A stretch of DNA of 47,634 bases from an uncultured Oscillibacter sp. (GTDB lineage Bacteria; Bacillota; Clostridia; Oscillospirales; Oscillospiraceae): positions 1 to 47,634 of the forward strand of contig CANPTW010000019.1 of NCBI GenBank assembly GCA_947577075.1. The letters are read 5' to 3'. The notes under the pieces are model-generated. The model did not search any database, had not been told where the DNA came from, and worked only from the letters and a program-made list of their open reading frames with translations. Both the position numbers and the translations under genes were made by a program. How positions within the stretch are numbered: position 1 is the stretch's first letter; each line of letters begins with the position of its first letter. Positions 39,916 to 47,634 of the stretch are shown here, piece after piece.

Positions 39916-41457
39916 TTATTCGTATTCAATCGTCGCCGGGGGCTTGCTGGTGATATCGTAGAGCACCCGGTTGATATGGGGCACCTCGTTCACCAGACGG
40001 ACGCTTATCCGGTCCAGGACGTCGTAGGGAATCCGGGTCCAGTCCGCCGTCATGAAATCGCTGGTGGTGACGCTCCGCAGGGCCAGGGTGTAGTCATAGG
40101 TCCGGCCGTCCCCCATGACGCCCACGCTGCGCATGTTCGTCAGCACGGCGAAGTACTGGTCCATGCTTCCGGCCAGGCCCGCCCGGGCAATCTCGTCCCG
40201 GAAGATGAAATCCGCCTGACGGAGAAGGTCCAGCTTGTCCCTTGTCACCTCGCCGATGCAGCGGATGGCCAGGCCCGGGCCGGGGAAGGGCTGGCGGCCC
40301 ACCAGGTACTCCGGAAGGCCCAGCTCCCGGCCGAGCCGGCGGACCTCGTCCTTGAACAGCAGGCGCAGGGGCTCCACGATCTCCTTGAAGTCCACGCAGT
40401 CCGGCAACCCTCCTACGTTGTGGTGGCTCTTGATCACGGCGGCGTCCCCCGCGCCGGACTCGATGACGTCGGGGTAAATGGTGCCCTGGGCCAGGTAGTC
40501 CACCCGGCCGATCTTCTTGGCCTCCGCCTCGAAGACCCGGATGAACTCCCCGCCGATGATTTTCCGCTTTTCCTCCGGCTCCGTGACCCCCGCCAGCCGG
40601 GAGAGGAAGCGCTCCCCGGCGTTGACCCGGACAAACCGCACATCCCACTTGGAGAAGGCGGCCTCCACCTCGTCGCCCTCGTTCAGGCGCATCAGGCCGT
40701 GGTCCACGAAGACGCAGACCAGCTGCTTCCCCACGGCCTCCGCCAGCAGGGCCGCCGCCACGGAGCTGTCCACTCCGCCGCTGAGGGCCAGGAGGACCCT
40801 GCCGTCCCCAATTTTCTCCCGGAGGCGGCGGACGGCGGTTTCTTTATAGTCCTCCATGGTCCAGTCGCCGGAAGCGCCGCAGATCTCATAGAGGAAATTC
40901 CGGAGCATGGCCGCGCCGTGCTCCGTGTGGTTCACCTCCGGGTGGAACTGGACGCCGTAAAAGCCCCGGGCCTCGTCCGCGATGGCCACGTTGGGGCAGG
41001 CGGCGCTGCGGGCCGTCAGGCGGAAGCCCTCCGGGACCTTCTCCATATAGTCCCCATGGCTCATCCAGGTGACGCTCTCGGCGGGGAGCCCCCGGAAGAG
41101 CCTGCAGTCCGGGTCAAAGGAGGTCCCGGTTTTGCCGTACTCCCGGGCGGCACCGCTCTGGGCGGGGGCGACCTTTCCGCCCAGGCTGTGGGCCAGGAGC
41201 TGGCAGCCGTAGCAGATGCCCAGAATGGGCACGCCCAGGCGGAAGAGCTCCGGATCCGCCTGGGGAGCGGCGGGATCATAAACGCTGCCGGGGCCCCCGG
41301 TGAAGATGACGCCGATGGGGTCCAGGGCCTTCAGGTCCGCAACGGGCGTTGTATAGGGCTTTACTTCGCAGTAAACCCCCTGCTCCCGGACCCGGCGGGC
41401 GATGAGCTGGTTGTACTGGCCGCCGAAGTCCAGGACGATGACGGTTTCATGGGCCAT
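39916..41457 (-). CDS. guaA: GMP synthase (glutamine-hydrolysing)
   Basis: The 513-residue enzyme converts XMP to GMP with glutamine nitrogen and ATP. The N-terminal class I amidotransferase has C82 in [11 protein letters not shown] and the His/Glu pair in [14 protein letters not shown]. The ATP-pyrophosphatase domain has the PP-loop [13 protein letters not shown], and the C-terminal dimerisation domain ends IEYE... with [21 protein letters not shown] precedes the ATG. It follows a lipoprotein gene by 33 bases in the same direction, with no promoter evident between them. Confidence 0.97.
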   Translation of the reverse strand: MAHETVIVLDFGGQYNQLIARRVREQGVYCEVKPYTTPVADLKALDPIGVIFTGGPGSVYDPAAPQADPELFRLGVPILGICYGCQLLAHSLGGKVAPAQSGAAREYGKTGTSFDPDCRLFRGLPAESVTWMSHGDYMEKVPEGFRLTARSAACPNVAIADEARGFYGVQFHPEVNHTEHGAAMLRNFLYEICGASGDWTMEDYKETAVRRLREKIGDGRVLLALSGGVDSSVAAALLAEAVGKQLVCVFVDHGLMRLNEGDEVEAAFSKWDVRFVRVNAGERFLSRLAGVTEPEEKRKIIGGEFIRVFEAEAKKIGRVDYLAQGTIYPDVIESGAGDAAVIKSHHNVGGLPDCVDFKEIVEPLRLLFKDEVRRLGRELGLPEYLVGRQPFPGPGLAIRCIGEVTRDKLDLLRQADFIFRDEIARAGLAGSMDQYFAVLTNMRSVGVMGDGRTYDYTLALRSVTTSDFMTADWTRIPYDVLDRISVRLVNEVPHINRVLYDITSKPPATIEYE

Positions 41458-41490
41458 AGATGATTCCTCGGTTCTTTTGTAAGATTTTGG

Positions 41491-42405
41491 TTACAGGGGG
41501 ACGCAGACGCCGTTTTGGAGGCGGAAGGGGGCGGCGGCTGTGCCGCAGGCGCCGTCCTCCGCGTGCCAGGAGAGGCAGACCCGGTAAGTCCCGTTGGGAA
41601 GGGCGCCGTAGGGCTCCCGCCAGAGGCTTCCGGCGTGCGCCCCGCCGGGCCGGACCGGGATGCCCTCCATCGTATAGCAGCAGTGAGCGCCGGAGAGGGC
41701 GGGAACCTCGTACCAAATGTTTCCCAGGCGCACCGCCAGGGCGGCGGAGCCGGAGCCGCCGCAGATCAGGGTTTGCTCCGTGCGGTTTTCCACCTCCCAG
41801 GAGAGGGCTCCGTCCTGTTCCGTCAGGGTCATGGGGATTTCGGGCTCCGCCTCCCGGCAGGGGGCGGGGACCAGAAACCGGGCGTCCCAGCCGCCGCCCG
41901 CAAGAGACAGCTCCCGCTGGGCGGGGAAGTAGGAGGGGGCGGCTTTTTCCCGGGCCGTTTCACCGAACCGCTCCCAGAGAGGGGCCGGGTCCGGCCCGGA
42001 AATCAGCGTATGGCCCAGATTGTCCAGCCAGACGCCGTCACAGCAGACGGCCTGGTAATCGGATTCCGTGCCGGAGACGGAGAGGGCGTAAACGGGCCAG
42101 GGCTCCTCGGGAGGGGACCAGCCCTCCTGCTGATGGCCCCGGAGCTCCGGCAGGGCCGCCCGAAAGCCCTGGAGCGCGTCGCGGACCAGCAGGATTTCCC
42201 ACAGGGTTTCCCCGTCACAGCGGGCAAAGAGGATGCTCTCGGTTTCCGGCAGGGGAACGGCGGTCTCCTCCTCGGCGCAGGGGCGGCAGGGTCCGGCCCC
42301 CTCCACCCTGGGGGCCTCCGGGTCTGCCGGGGCCTTCGGGGCGGCTTGACAGCTGCAAAGGAGCAGGGCCGCGAAAAGCGCTGGGACCAGCCATGTTCGC
42401 TTCAT
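41491..42405 (-). CDS. Lipoprotein of unknown function
   Basis: The 304-residue product starts MKRTWLVPALFAALLLCSC with lipobox Cys at 19. The middle has VWLDNLGHTLISGPDPAPLW, and the C-terminal part (about 200-304) looks like a bacterial Ig-like domain (SWEVENRTEQTLICGG, YGALPNGTYRVCLSWH). Seven or more cysteines outside the lipobox suggest disulphides. The start at 42405 has AAAGGAGG upstream; the first 23 bases (ribosome site through codon 3) are identical to those of the next lipoprotein gene. Function unknown. Confidence 0.75.
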   Translation of the reverse strand: MKRTWLVPALFAALLLCSCQAAPKAPADPEAPRVEGAGPCRPCAEEETAVPLPETESILFARCDGETLWEILLVRDALQGFRAALPELRGHQQEGWSPPEEPWPVYALSVSGTESDYQAVCCDGVWLDNLGHTLISGPDPAPLWERFGETAREKAAPSYFPAQRELSLAGGGWDARFLVPAPCREAEPEIPMTLTEQDGALSWEVENRTEQTLICGGSGSAALAVRLGNIWYEVPALSGAHCCYTMEGIPVRPGGAHAGSLWREPYGALPNGTYRVCLSWHAEDGACGTAAAPFRLQNGVCVPL

Positions 42406-42439
42406 GGGAAAGCCTCCTTTGCCGGACCGGGCCCGGTTT

Positions 42440-42595
42440 GAAAATGCCGAAACGCCCAAACGGCGGATCTTTTTTCGATGCTCTGCGTTAAATTTTCCTG
42501 CCGGGCGGCAGTCCGCCTGCGAAAATCTGCCTTGCTTGGCGGAAAAATTTCTCGCCGCTGGGCGGTCCGCCAATTTTCCCCCCCTCTAAGCGGAG
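42440..42595. repeat. Degenerate repeat related to the MITE family
   Basis: The minus strand carries GCAAGGCAGATTTTCGCAGGCGG, here given as GCAAGGCAGATTTTCGCAGG, like the interior of E5 (GCAAGGCAGAAATTTTTAAC). Several copies of GGCGGNCNGCC-like words are present. No clear terminal inverted repeats or TA borders remain. It fills the gap between the two lipoprotein genes. Confidence 0.4.
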
Positions 42596-42608
42596 GGAAC
42601 GGAGCCCC

Positions 42609-43238
42609 TCAGGGGGCCAGCTCCGCCCCGCCCCACTCCACCACCGTGAAGCCGGCGCGCTCAAAGGCGGGGAGGTCCTGGGCGGGGAGCGCTACCGGGG
42701 CCTCTAAGGGCTTCCAGGCCATGAAGACCCGGAGGATGCTGTCCGGCTCCGGGGTGACGGTGAGCCGGGCGGAGTCCCCGTAGGCGGCGGACTGAAACGC
42801 AATAAGGTTGTAGGGGTTGGGCTCCATCCGGGGGAGCCAGTAGACGAGGAACTCGTTGGCCTCCCGGCGGGTGAGGCCCAGACGGGCCAGGGCGTCTTCC
42901 AGGAAGGAAGCGGAGTCCGCCCCGGGGACGCAGAAGCCCCGGGAGAAGTCGTATTCCGTCTGGGTGACGCCCTCCCAGTAGAGGTAATTGTAGGTCTGGC
43001 CGGACGCGTCCGTCAGGGTGCCGCCGGGGGCGGCGGCGACGGTCCAGCCGTCCTCATAGGCGGGGTAGGTGCAGGTGAGGTCCCCGTCGTAGTCCAGGCG
43101 GACGGTGACCTCCGTCTCCTCTTCCGGGTAGAGGTAGATCACGGGCTTGGCGGAACAGGAGCGGTCGGCCCCCGTGCCCCGGCAGGCGGGGAGGAGCAGC
43201 AGGGCCGCGAGGCACAGCAGGGCAATAACGCGTTTCAT
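42609..43238 (-). CDS. Lipoprotein of unknown function
   Basis: The 209-residue protein starts MKRVIALLCLAALLLLPAC with lipobox Cys at 19. KPVIYLYPEEETEVTVRLDY opens a beta-rich domain that continues with TYPAYEDGWTV, YNYLYWEG and FLVYWLPRMEPNPYNLI. This arrangement is familiar from hypothetical surface proteins of Clostridia and other bacteria, but no activity is known to me. AAAGGAGG precedes the ATG. It lies upstream of the other lipoprotein gene; a degenerate repeat separates them. Confidence 0.75.
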   Translation of the reverse strand: MKRVIALLCLAALLLLPACRGTGADRSCSAKPVIYLYPEEETEVTVRLDYDGDLTCTYPAYEDGWTVAAAPGGTLTDASGQTYNYLYWEGVTQTEYDFSRGFCVPGADSASFLEDALARLGLTRREANEFLVYWLPRMEPNPYNLIAFQSAAYGDSARLTVTPEPDSILRVFMAWKPLEAPVALPAQDLPAFERAGFTVVEWGGAELAP

Positions 43239-43278
43239 GGGAAAGCCTCCTTTTCAAATTTGTCCGGGTTCTGTGAAC

Positions 43279-43414
43279 CAGGGCCTGTTCCCATAAGCCC
43301 AAACGCACGTCTTTCCGGCAAATGTTGTCGTCTGCGGCGTTAAAAATTTCTGCCTTGCATCCGGCAAAGGTTTGCTCGGAAATCCCCACATTTGGTTTAT
43401 GTGAACAAACTCTA
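43279..43414. mobile_element. MITE-like element E5
   Basis: About 136 bases with inverted ends: left CAGGGCCTGTTCCCATAAGC, right (reverse complemented) TAGAGTTTGTTCACATAAAC. The ends and the GCAAGGCA core match element E2 at 7752. TA remains only at the right border. It lies in the gap between xpt and the lipoprotein gene. Confidence 0.7.
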
Positions 43415-43457
43415 AGACGAGAAAAGGAGCGGGGAGGTTGCGGGGGAAGGGAACGAT

Positions 43458-44033
43458 TTATTCCTCCCGGAAGACGATGTTTCCCGGCTCGGCGGATTCG
43501 ATGACGGCCAGGGAGCGGAGGTTCACCCCGGCCCGGCGGAGCTTGTCGCCGCCGCCCTGGAAGCCCTTTTCCACGGCGCAGCCCACGCCCACCAGCGTGG
43601 CCCCGGCCTTCTCCACGATGTCGCACAGGCCCCGCATGGCCTCGCCGTTGGCCATGAAGTCGTCCACCACCAGCACCCGGTCCCCGGCGTGGAGCCACTC
43701 CCTGCTGACCAGAAGGGTGACCTTCTTTTTGTAAGTATACGAGAAGATGTCGCTTTGATACAGGCCGCCCTCGATGTTGTCGCTCTTGGCCTTTTTGGCG
43801 AAGATCATGGGCTTGCCGAAGTGCCGGGCCACCACGGCGGCCAGGGCGATGCCGCTGGCCTCGGCGGTGAGGATCACGTCCACGCCGTCCATGTCGAAAT
43901 GCCGGCCCAGCTCCTGGGCAATGTGGTCCAGCAGCTCCGTGTCCACCCGGTGGTTCAAAAACCCGTCCACCTTGATGATGTTTCCGGGGAGGACCTTGCC
44001 CTCCCGGACGATGCGGTCTTTCAGCTCCTGCAT
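43458..44033 (-). CDS. xpt: Xanthine phosphoribosyltransferase
   Basis: The 191-residue enzyme salvages xanthine to XMP using PRPP, the substrate of GMP synthase encoded nearby. It has the Xpt start MQELKDRIVREGKVLPGNIIKVDGF (seen as LKDRIVREGKVLPGNIIKVD), the VILTAEASGIALA loop, and the PRPP motif VLVVDDFMANGEA. AAGGAGG precedes the ATG. No xanthine permease gene follows, and the short leader has no purine riboswitch, both unlike Bacillus. Confidence 0.95.
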   Translation of the reverse strand: MQELKDRIVREGKVLPGNIIKVDGFLNHRVDTELLDHIAQELGRHFDMDGVDVILTAEASGIALAAVVARHFGKPMIFAKKAKSDNIEGGLYQSDIFSYTYKKKVTLLVSREWLHAGDRVLVVDDFMANGEAMRGLCDIVEKAGATLVGVGCAVEKGFQGGGDKLRRAGVNLRSLAVIESAEPGNIVFREE

Positions 44034-44069
44034 AGCGCGTTCCTCCTTATGTCAGTATGATTGCCCTTT

Positions 44070-44098
44070 ATTATGTCGAATCCCGGCGGCTTTTGCAA
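44070..44098 (-). promoter_or_regulatory. Promoter of xpt
   Basis: On the minus strand TTGCAA (44098-44093), 17 bases, CATAAT (44075-44070). The leader is about 30 bases, too short for a riboswitch. Confidence 0.75.
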
Positions 44099-44155
44099 TT
44101 GCCGTTCCCCACAAAATCGGGGCCCGGGCCCTTGTGCGGTCCGTACATATTTTTG

Positions 44156-44202
44156 GAAAAAACGCCGCGCTCCGCCCCGGGGTCCCGGGGACGGAGCGCG
44201 GC
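44156..44202 (-). terminator. Terminator of the Mrp-like gene
   Basis: On the minus strand GCCGCGCTCCG and CGGAGCGCGGC arms enclose an inner CCCCGGG/CCCGGGG pairing, followed by GTTTTTT. It starts 7 bases past the stop. Confidence 0.9.
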
Positions 44203-44208
44203 TCCGGT

Positions 44209-45030
44209 TTACTTTTTCTCCAGCAGGTCGGCGGCGGCGTCCAGCCAGCCGCCCTGGAACGCCTCGATCTCCCCTCCGTCCGCCAAGGCCGCCAGGGCCG
44301 GGTCGATGGGCATTTCGGCCAGCAGGGGCAGGTTGTGGCGCTTGGCGGCCTCCGCCGTCTTGCCCTCGCCGAAGAGGCGGAGCTTCTTGCCGCAGTCCGG
44401 GCAGAGGACATAGCTCATGTTCTCGATGAGGCCCACAATGGGGACCTCCATCATCTCCGCCATCTTCACGGCCTTTTCCACCACCATGCTCACCAGCTCC
44501 TGGGGGGAGGCCACGACGACGATGCCGTCCAGGGGAATGGACTGGAAGACGGAGAGGGACACGTCCCCGGTGCCCGGGGGCATGTCGACGAAGAGGTAGT
44601 CACAGTTCCAGAGGACGTCCGTCCAGAACTGCTGGACCACGCCGGAGATGACCGGGCCCCGCCAGATGACCGGGTCCGTCTCGTTGGGCAGGAGCAGGTT
44701 CGTGGACATCATCTGGATGCCGGAGCGGGACTCCATGGGATAGATGCCGTCCTCGCCGCCCACGGCCTGGCCATGGACGCCGAAGGCCTTGGGAATGGAG
44801 GGGCCGGTGACGTCGGCGTCCAGGATGCCGACGCCGTGGCCCCGGCGGCGCATGGTCACCGCCAGCTGGCTGGTGACCATGGACTTGCCGACGCCGCCCT
44901 TGCCGGAGACGACGCCGAAGACCTTGCCCACCCGGGCGCGGGGGTTCAGCTCTTTCAAAAGGGACTGGGGCTCCTGGCGGTCCGCGCAGGACTCGCCGCA
45001 GGTGGAGCAGTCGTGGGTGCATTCGCTCAT
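44209..45030 (-). CDS. Mrp/NBP35-type Fe-S cluster carrier ATPase
   Basis: The 273-residue P-loop protein has a deviant Walker A GKGGVGKS (43-50), DADVTGPSIPKAFG, VDMPPGTGD, and the C210-x-x-C213 pair in LCPDCGKK that holds a bridging 4Fe-4S cluster. The N-terminus has a further C4, C8, C11, C15 set, as in NBP35-like members. It would load Fe-S clusters onto target enzymes. GAGGAG precedes the ATG. It lies 38 bases downstream of the YhaN-like gene in the same direction. Confidence 0.95.
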   Translation of the reverse strand: MSECTHDCSTCGESCADRQEPQSLLKELNPRARVGKVFGVVSGKGGVGKSMVTSQLAVTMRRRGHGVGILDADVTGPSIPKAFGVHGQAVGGEDGIYPMESRSGIQMMSTNLLLPNETDPVIWRGPVISGVVQQFWTDVLWNCDYLFVDMPPGTGDVSLSVFQSIPLDGIVVVASPQELVSMVVEKAVKMAEMMEVPIVGLIENMSYVLCPDCGKKLRLFGEGKTAEAAKRHNLPLLAEMPIDPALAALADGGEIEAFQGGWLDAAADLLEKK

Positions 45031-45068
45031 GGTGATAATCTCCTCTTAAATAAATAGTCAAATGTATT

Positions 45069-47315
45069 TTATACCTGCCGGCCGGGGGCCGTCAAGTGCC
45101 GGATGGAGACGGCGGGATCGTCCTTAAAATACGCCGCCTCCCGGCTGTGGCAGGTGAAGAGCAGAATCTGGCGCTTTTCCGCCTCCTCCCGGAGGCAGTC
45201 CAGGGCGGCGGCGCAGCGGGCGTCGTCGAAGCTGGCCAGGGCGTCGTCCAGAACGATGGGCACGGCGTTCTCCGGGGGCAGGACCAAATCGCAGACCGCC
45301 AGGCGCACCGCCAGATACAGCTGGTCCGCCGCCCCGGCGGAGAGAAAACCCACGTCCCGGGGCACGCCGGTTCCCGCGGGCTCCGCCGAGACATGAAGGG
45401 CCTTGTCCAAAATCACGCCGCCGTAGGCCCCGCCCGTGAGCCGGTCGAAAATCTCGGCGGCCCGCTTTCCCAGAGCGGGGGAAAAGCGGCCCTGAAGCTG
45501 GGTGTTGGCGTGGGCCAGGGTGGACATGGCCAGCTCGATGGCGGCGTACTCCGACTCCAGGGCGGCGATCTCGTCCGTCAGCCGCTCGGCGGCGGCCTGG
45601 AGGGCCAGGGGGTCCCCGGCGGCGGCCAGCCGCCCGGCGACCCGGTCCAGATTGGAGCGGAGGGCGGACAGGTCCGCCTGGAGAGCTCCCAGCTCCTCCG
45701 CCACGGTCTCCCGGCTCCGGCCGGGCTGGACGGGGGCCGGTTCCCCCTCGGGGAGGGAGGGCGTGTGCCCGGCCTGAAGCTCCGCCCGGAGGCGGGCCTC
45801 GTGGGCGGCCTTTTCCGCTTCACTGAGCTCCTTGCGGAGAAGGGCGCTGGCCCGGAGGGCCGCGTCGGCGGAGGGAATGTCGTAGGCGGCGGGGGCGAAG
45901 CGGCGGACCTCCTCCAAAATGCCGTCGGCGTTCACGTCCACGGACTGCCAGAGGCCCTGGGCGGCGGCGGACTTGGCGGAGGCCTCCTGCCTGGCGGCGT
46001 CCCGGTCGGAGAGCAAAGCGCCGTACGCCTCCGCCAGAGCGGCGATTCCGGCGGGATCGGCGGTGCCGTAACGGGCCGTGAGGGCGGCGGTTTTGGCCTG
46101 CCGCCCCGCCCGCTTCCAGAGGAACAGGGTAACGGCGGCGGTGAGGACCAGCAGCCCGGCGGCGGTCCCCAGTCCGGCATAGAGGTTCTTCCAATAGAAA
46201 AACACGCCGTACCCCGCCCCCAGGGAGCCGCAGAGGCAGGCCAGGGCCGTCAGCAGCAGGGGAAGCAGGGGGCGCTTGCCCTTGGACAGGGGATCGGCGG
46301 CGGTCTGCCGGGCCTCCTCCGCCGTCTGCCCGGCGAAGGGGCTGGCGGACAGCTGCTCCTCCGCCCGGGCCAGGGCGGACTTGGCGGCGTCCCACTCCTC
46401 CTGGGCCTTTTCGGCGTTTTTCCGGAGGGTGTTCAGGTTTACAATGGCCCCCCGGAGGCGGCCGGTGACGTCGTTTTCGGGGACCTGCTCCTCCTCCAGG
46501 CGGCGGCGGAGGGCGGCGGCCTGCTCCTCCGCCTGGGCGGCGGCGTCCTCTGCTTTTTGGAGGTCCTGACGTTTTTGGTGGACATCCCAGCGGTCCAGAG
46601 CCGCCAGCTCCTCCTTTAAAAGAGACTCCCGGGCCTCCAGTTCCCCGGCGCGGGCCAGCAGCTTCTCCCGCTGGCGGGCCAGCTCCGCCTGGGAAGCGAG
46701 CTGGGCCTCCGTCTCCTGGAGCTCCGCCTCCAAAGCGGGGAGCCGGCCGGTCTTGTTATGGCGGCGGCGGTTCAGCTGCTTTTTCAGGGCTTCCACGGCC
46801 TCCGTATAAGAGGTGTCCTCCTCCCCGGAGGTGACCAGGGCGGCGATGCGCCGCTCCAGCCCCGCATCCTGGGTGACGGCCACGCCCCCCTGGCGGATAA
46901 AGGCGCTGCGGGCGTACACCTCCCGGCCGACGCCCAGGAGGACCTCGCCGCAGTTGGTCCCGGTGAGGCCGGGGACCGGGTCGGCGGTGCCGGTATAAAG
47001 GGCCTGGAAGTCCCCCATGGGGGCCGCCTGGCGGCGGGTGGTGCGGAAGAGGGTCAGGGCGTCGTCCCCCACGCGGCAGTCCAGGCGGCCGGACATGGAG
47101 GAACCGGACCAGGGGGCATAGCGGTTCTTGTCCGCCAGGACGCCGGCCCGGTCCCGCTCCTTGGTGTTCACGCCGTAGAGCATGGAGAGGAGAAAGGCGC
47201 ACCAGGTGGACTTCCCCGTCTCGTTGGGGGCCTGGAGGATGTTCAGGCCGTCCTGAAGCTCCAGAGTCTGCTCCCGGAGGCGGCCGAAGGTGGCGGTCAT
47301 GCGGCGTATCAGCAA
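45069..47315 (-). CDS. YhaN-like AAA ATPase with coiled coils and central membrane helices
   Basis: The 748-residue protein has an SMC/Rad50-like head split by a long insert. Walker A APNETGKST is near residue 35, and the C-terminal half has LSAGAADQLYLAVRLAV (signature) and VPIVLDDALASFDD (Walker B). Between lie coiled coils (about 170-330 and 430-620) and two adjacent hydrophobic helices (about 350-400: LLPLLLTALACLCGSLGAGY, LYAGLGTAAGLLVLTAAVTL), as in Bacillus YhaN. The TTG at 47315 is the preferred start (AAGGAG 8 bases before); a GTG at 47324 sits on the ribosome site. An SbcD/YhaO-like nuclease usually lies next to it but is not in the window. Confidence 0.85.
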   Translation of the reverse strand: MLIRRMTATFGRLREQTLELQDGLNILQAPNETGKSTWCAFLLSMLYGVNTKERDRAGVLADKNRYAPWSGSSMSGRLDCRVGDDALTLFRTTRRQAAPMGDFQALYTGTADPVPGLTGTNCGEVLLGVGREVYARSAFIRQGGVAVTQDAGLERRIAALVTSGEEDTSYTEAVEALKKQLNRRRHNKTGRLPALEAELQETEAQLASQAELARQREKLLARAGELEARESLLKEELAALDRWDVHQKRQDLQKAEDAAAQAEEQAAALRRRLEEEQVPENDVTGRLRGAIVNLNTLRKNAEKAQEEWDAAKSALARAEEQLSASPFAGQTAEEARQTAADPLSKGKRPLLPLLLTALACLCGSLGAGYGVFFYWKNLYAGLGTAAGLLVLTAAVTLFLWKRAGRQAKTAALTARYGTADPAGIAALAEAYGALLSDRDAARQEASAKSAAAQGLWQSVDVNADGILEEVRRFAPAAYDIPSADAALRASALLRKELSEAEKAAHEARLRAELQAGHTPSLPEGEPAPVQPGRSRETVAEELGALQADLSALRSNLDRVAGRLAAAGDPLALQAAAERLTDEIAALESEYAAIELAMSTLAHANTQLQGRFSPALGKRAAEIFDRLTGGAYGGVILDKALHVSAEPAGTGVPRDVGFLSAGAADQLYLAVRLAVCDLVLPPENAVPIVLDDALASFDDARCAAALDCLREEAEKRQILLFTCHSREAAYFKDDPAVSIRHLTAPGRQV

Positions 47316-47406
47316 GGGAATCACTCCTTAAATATAAAGCATTTCAAAATTTTAAAACCGGCGGCTCCGAGCGCATATTTGGGAAAAGCGGGGGAACCAT
47401 GAAGAC

Positions 47407-47435
47407 AGTATAGCACAAGCGCCCGGCTTTGCCCA
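47407..47435 (-). promoter_or_regulatory. Promoter of the YhaN-like gene
   Basis: On the minus strand TGGGCA (47435-47430), 17 bases, TATACT (47412-47407) with the TGC extension. The AT-rich leader is about 85 bases. I see no gene in 47436-47589. Confidence 0.7.
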
Positions 47436-47589
47436 GAAGGATTTCGAAGGAAACGCCGATGAAATCCCCCACGCATCTTCACGCCGCAGCTACTGCACCG
47501 GGGCTTCCTCAAAATTGAACAGAGGCGGCGGCAGATTTCGGGGGATTTCCCGGCATTTTGCAAAAAATGAAAAAATTTGAAAAAAGCGC

Positions 47590-47618
47590 TTGACAAAGGA
47601 AAAGGGTCGTGGTAATCT
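47590..47618 (+). promoter_or_regulatory. Strong rRNA-type promoter reading out of the window
   Basis: TTGACA (47590-47595), 17 bases, TAATCT (47613-47618), preceded by an A-rich tract (47562-47586) like an UP element. GCGC before the -35 and CTAACAAAGCTGTC after the -10 recall rRNA operon promoters of Bacillota. The transcribed gene lies beyond the window, so the rRNA link is an inference. Confidence 0.65.
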
Positions 47619-47634
47619 AACAAAGCTGTCTGAC

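Noticed and set aside
44034..44155. Purine riboswitch before xpt
   Set aside because: The promoter at 44070-44098 leaves a leader of about 30 bases and no aptamer-like pairing is visible.
47321..47623. 100-codon minus-strand frame at the right end
   Set aside because: It covers the promoter region of the YhaN-like gene, has no family likeness and no good ribosome site.

Overview
The window is about 47.6 kb of GC-rich (clearly above 60 percent by eye) bacterial chromosome carrying ordinary housekeeping and accessory genes. The gene content points to a low-oxygen Bacillota, most likely a gut Clostridia of the Oscillospiraceae type (Flavonifractor/Oscillibacter-like). This is an inference from several things: an SLH-domain surface protein, strong AGGAGG ribosome sites, a BusR-like regulator with an Opu transporter, an Lsa-like ABC-F protein with a leader attenuator, small HTH/membrane-protein operons, extended -10 promoters (TGnTATACT) and many small TA-flanked inverted-repeat elements. 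I see no phage, plasmid, CRISPR array, tRNA or complete rRNA gene.

Layout. 0-7 kb: an Lsa-like ABC-F gene with a transcription attenuator (minus strand), a divergent secreted serine hydrolase behind a MerR-type promoter, then three minus-strand genes for a small protein, a copper-amine-oxidase-like stalk protein and a lipoprotein. 6.9-12.2 kb (plus): superoxide dismutase, an EIIC-like membrane protein behind a promoter overlapped by a long palindrome, dCMP deaminase, and a two-enzyme fusion (polysaccharide pyruvyl transferase plus FrhB-like Fe-S protein). 12.3-17.9 kb (minus): a membrane-anchored C39-like peptidase and a 1477-residue SLH repeat protein. 18-23 kb (plus): prfB, a MATE pump, tex. 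23.6-27 kb (minus): pyruvate kinase, a DUF6440/membrane protein/HTH operon, a TepA-like ClpP-fold protease. 27.2-31 kb (plus): a small membrane protein and the proline operon proB-(acetyltransferase)-proA-proC. 31.4-35.3 kb (plus): a BusR-like regulator and an osmolyte ABC transporter. 35.4-37.6 kb (plus): an ECF sigma factor behind its own ECF-type promoter and its membrane partner. 37.7-47.3 kb (minus): aldose-1-epimerase-like protein, a DUF4062-receiver fusion, guaA, two lipoproteins, xpt, an Mrp-type Fe-S carrier ATPase and a YhaN-like AAA ATPase. The window ends in what looks like an rRNA-type promoter reading out to the right.

How the genes fit together. Proline synthesis (proBAC) sits next to compatible-solute uptake under a candidate c-di-AMP-responsive repressor, so the 27-35 kb stretch reads as an osmotic-balance region. 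guaA and xpt both feed GMP/XMP. The ECF sigma factor and its partner form an envelope-stress type pair.

Most notable items: (1) a TIR-like DUF4062 domain fused to a receiver domain that lacks the usual lysine; (2) the ABC-F attenuator with a matching antiterminator segment; (3) a CueR-like operator in front of a beta-lactamase-fold gene; (4) five small TIR elements of one modular family, two of them sharing a TA and one lying in an mRNA leader; (5) the palindromic operator before the EIIC-like gene.
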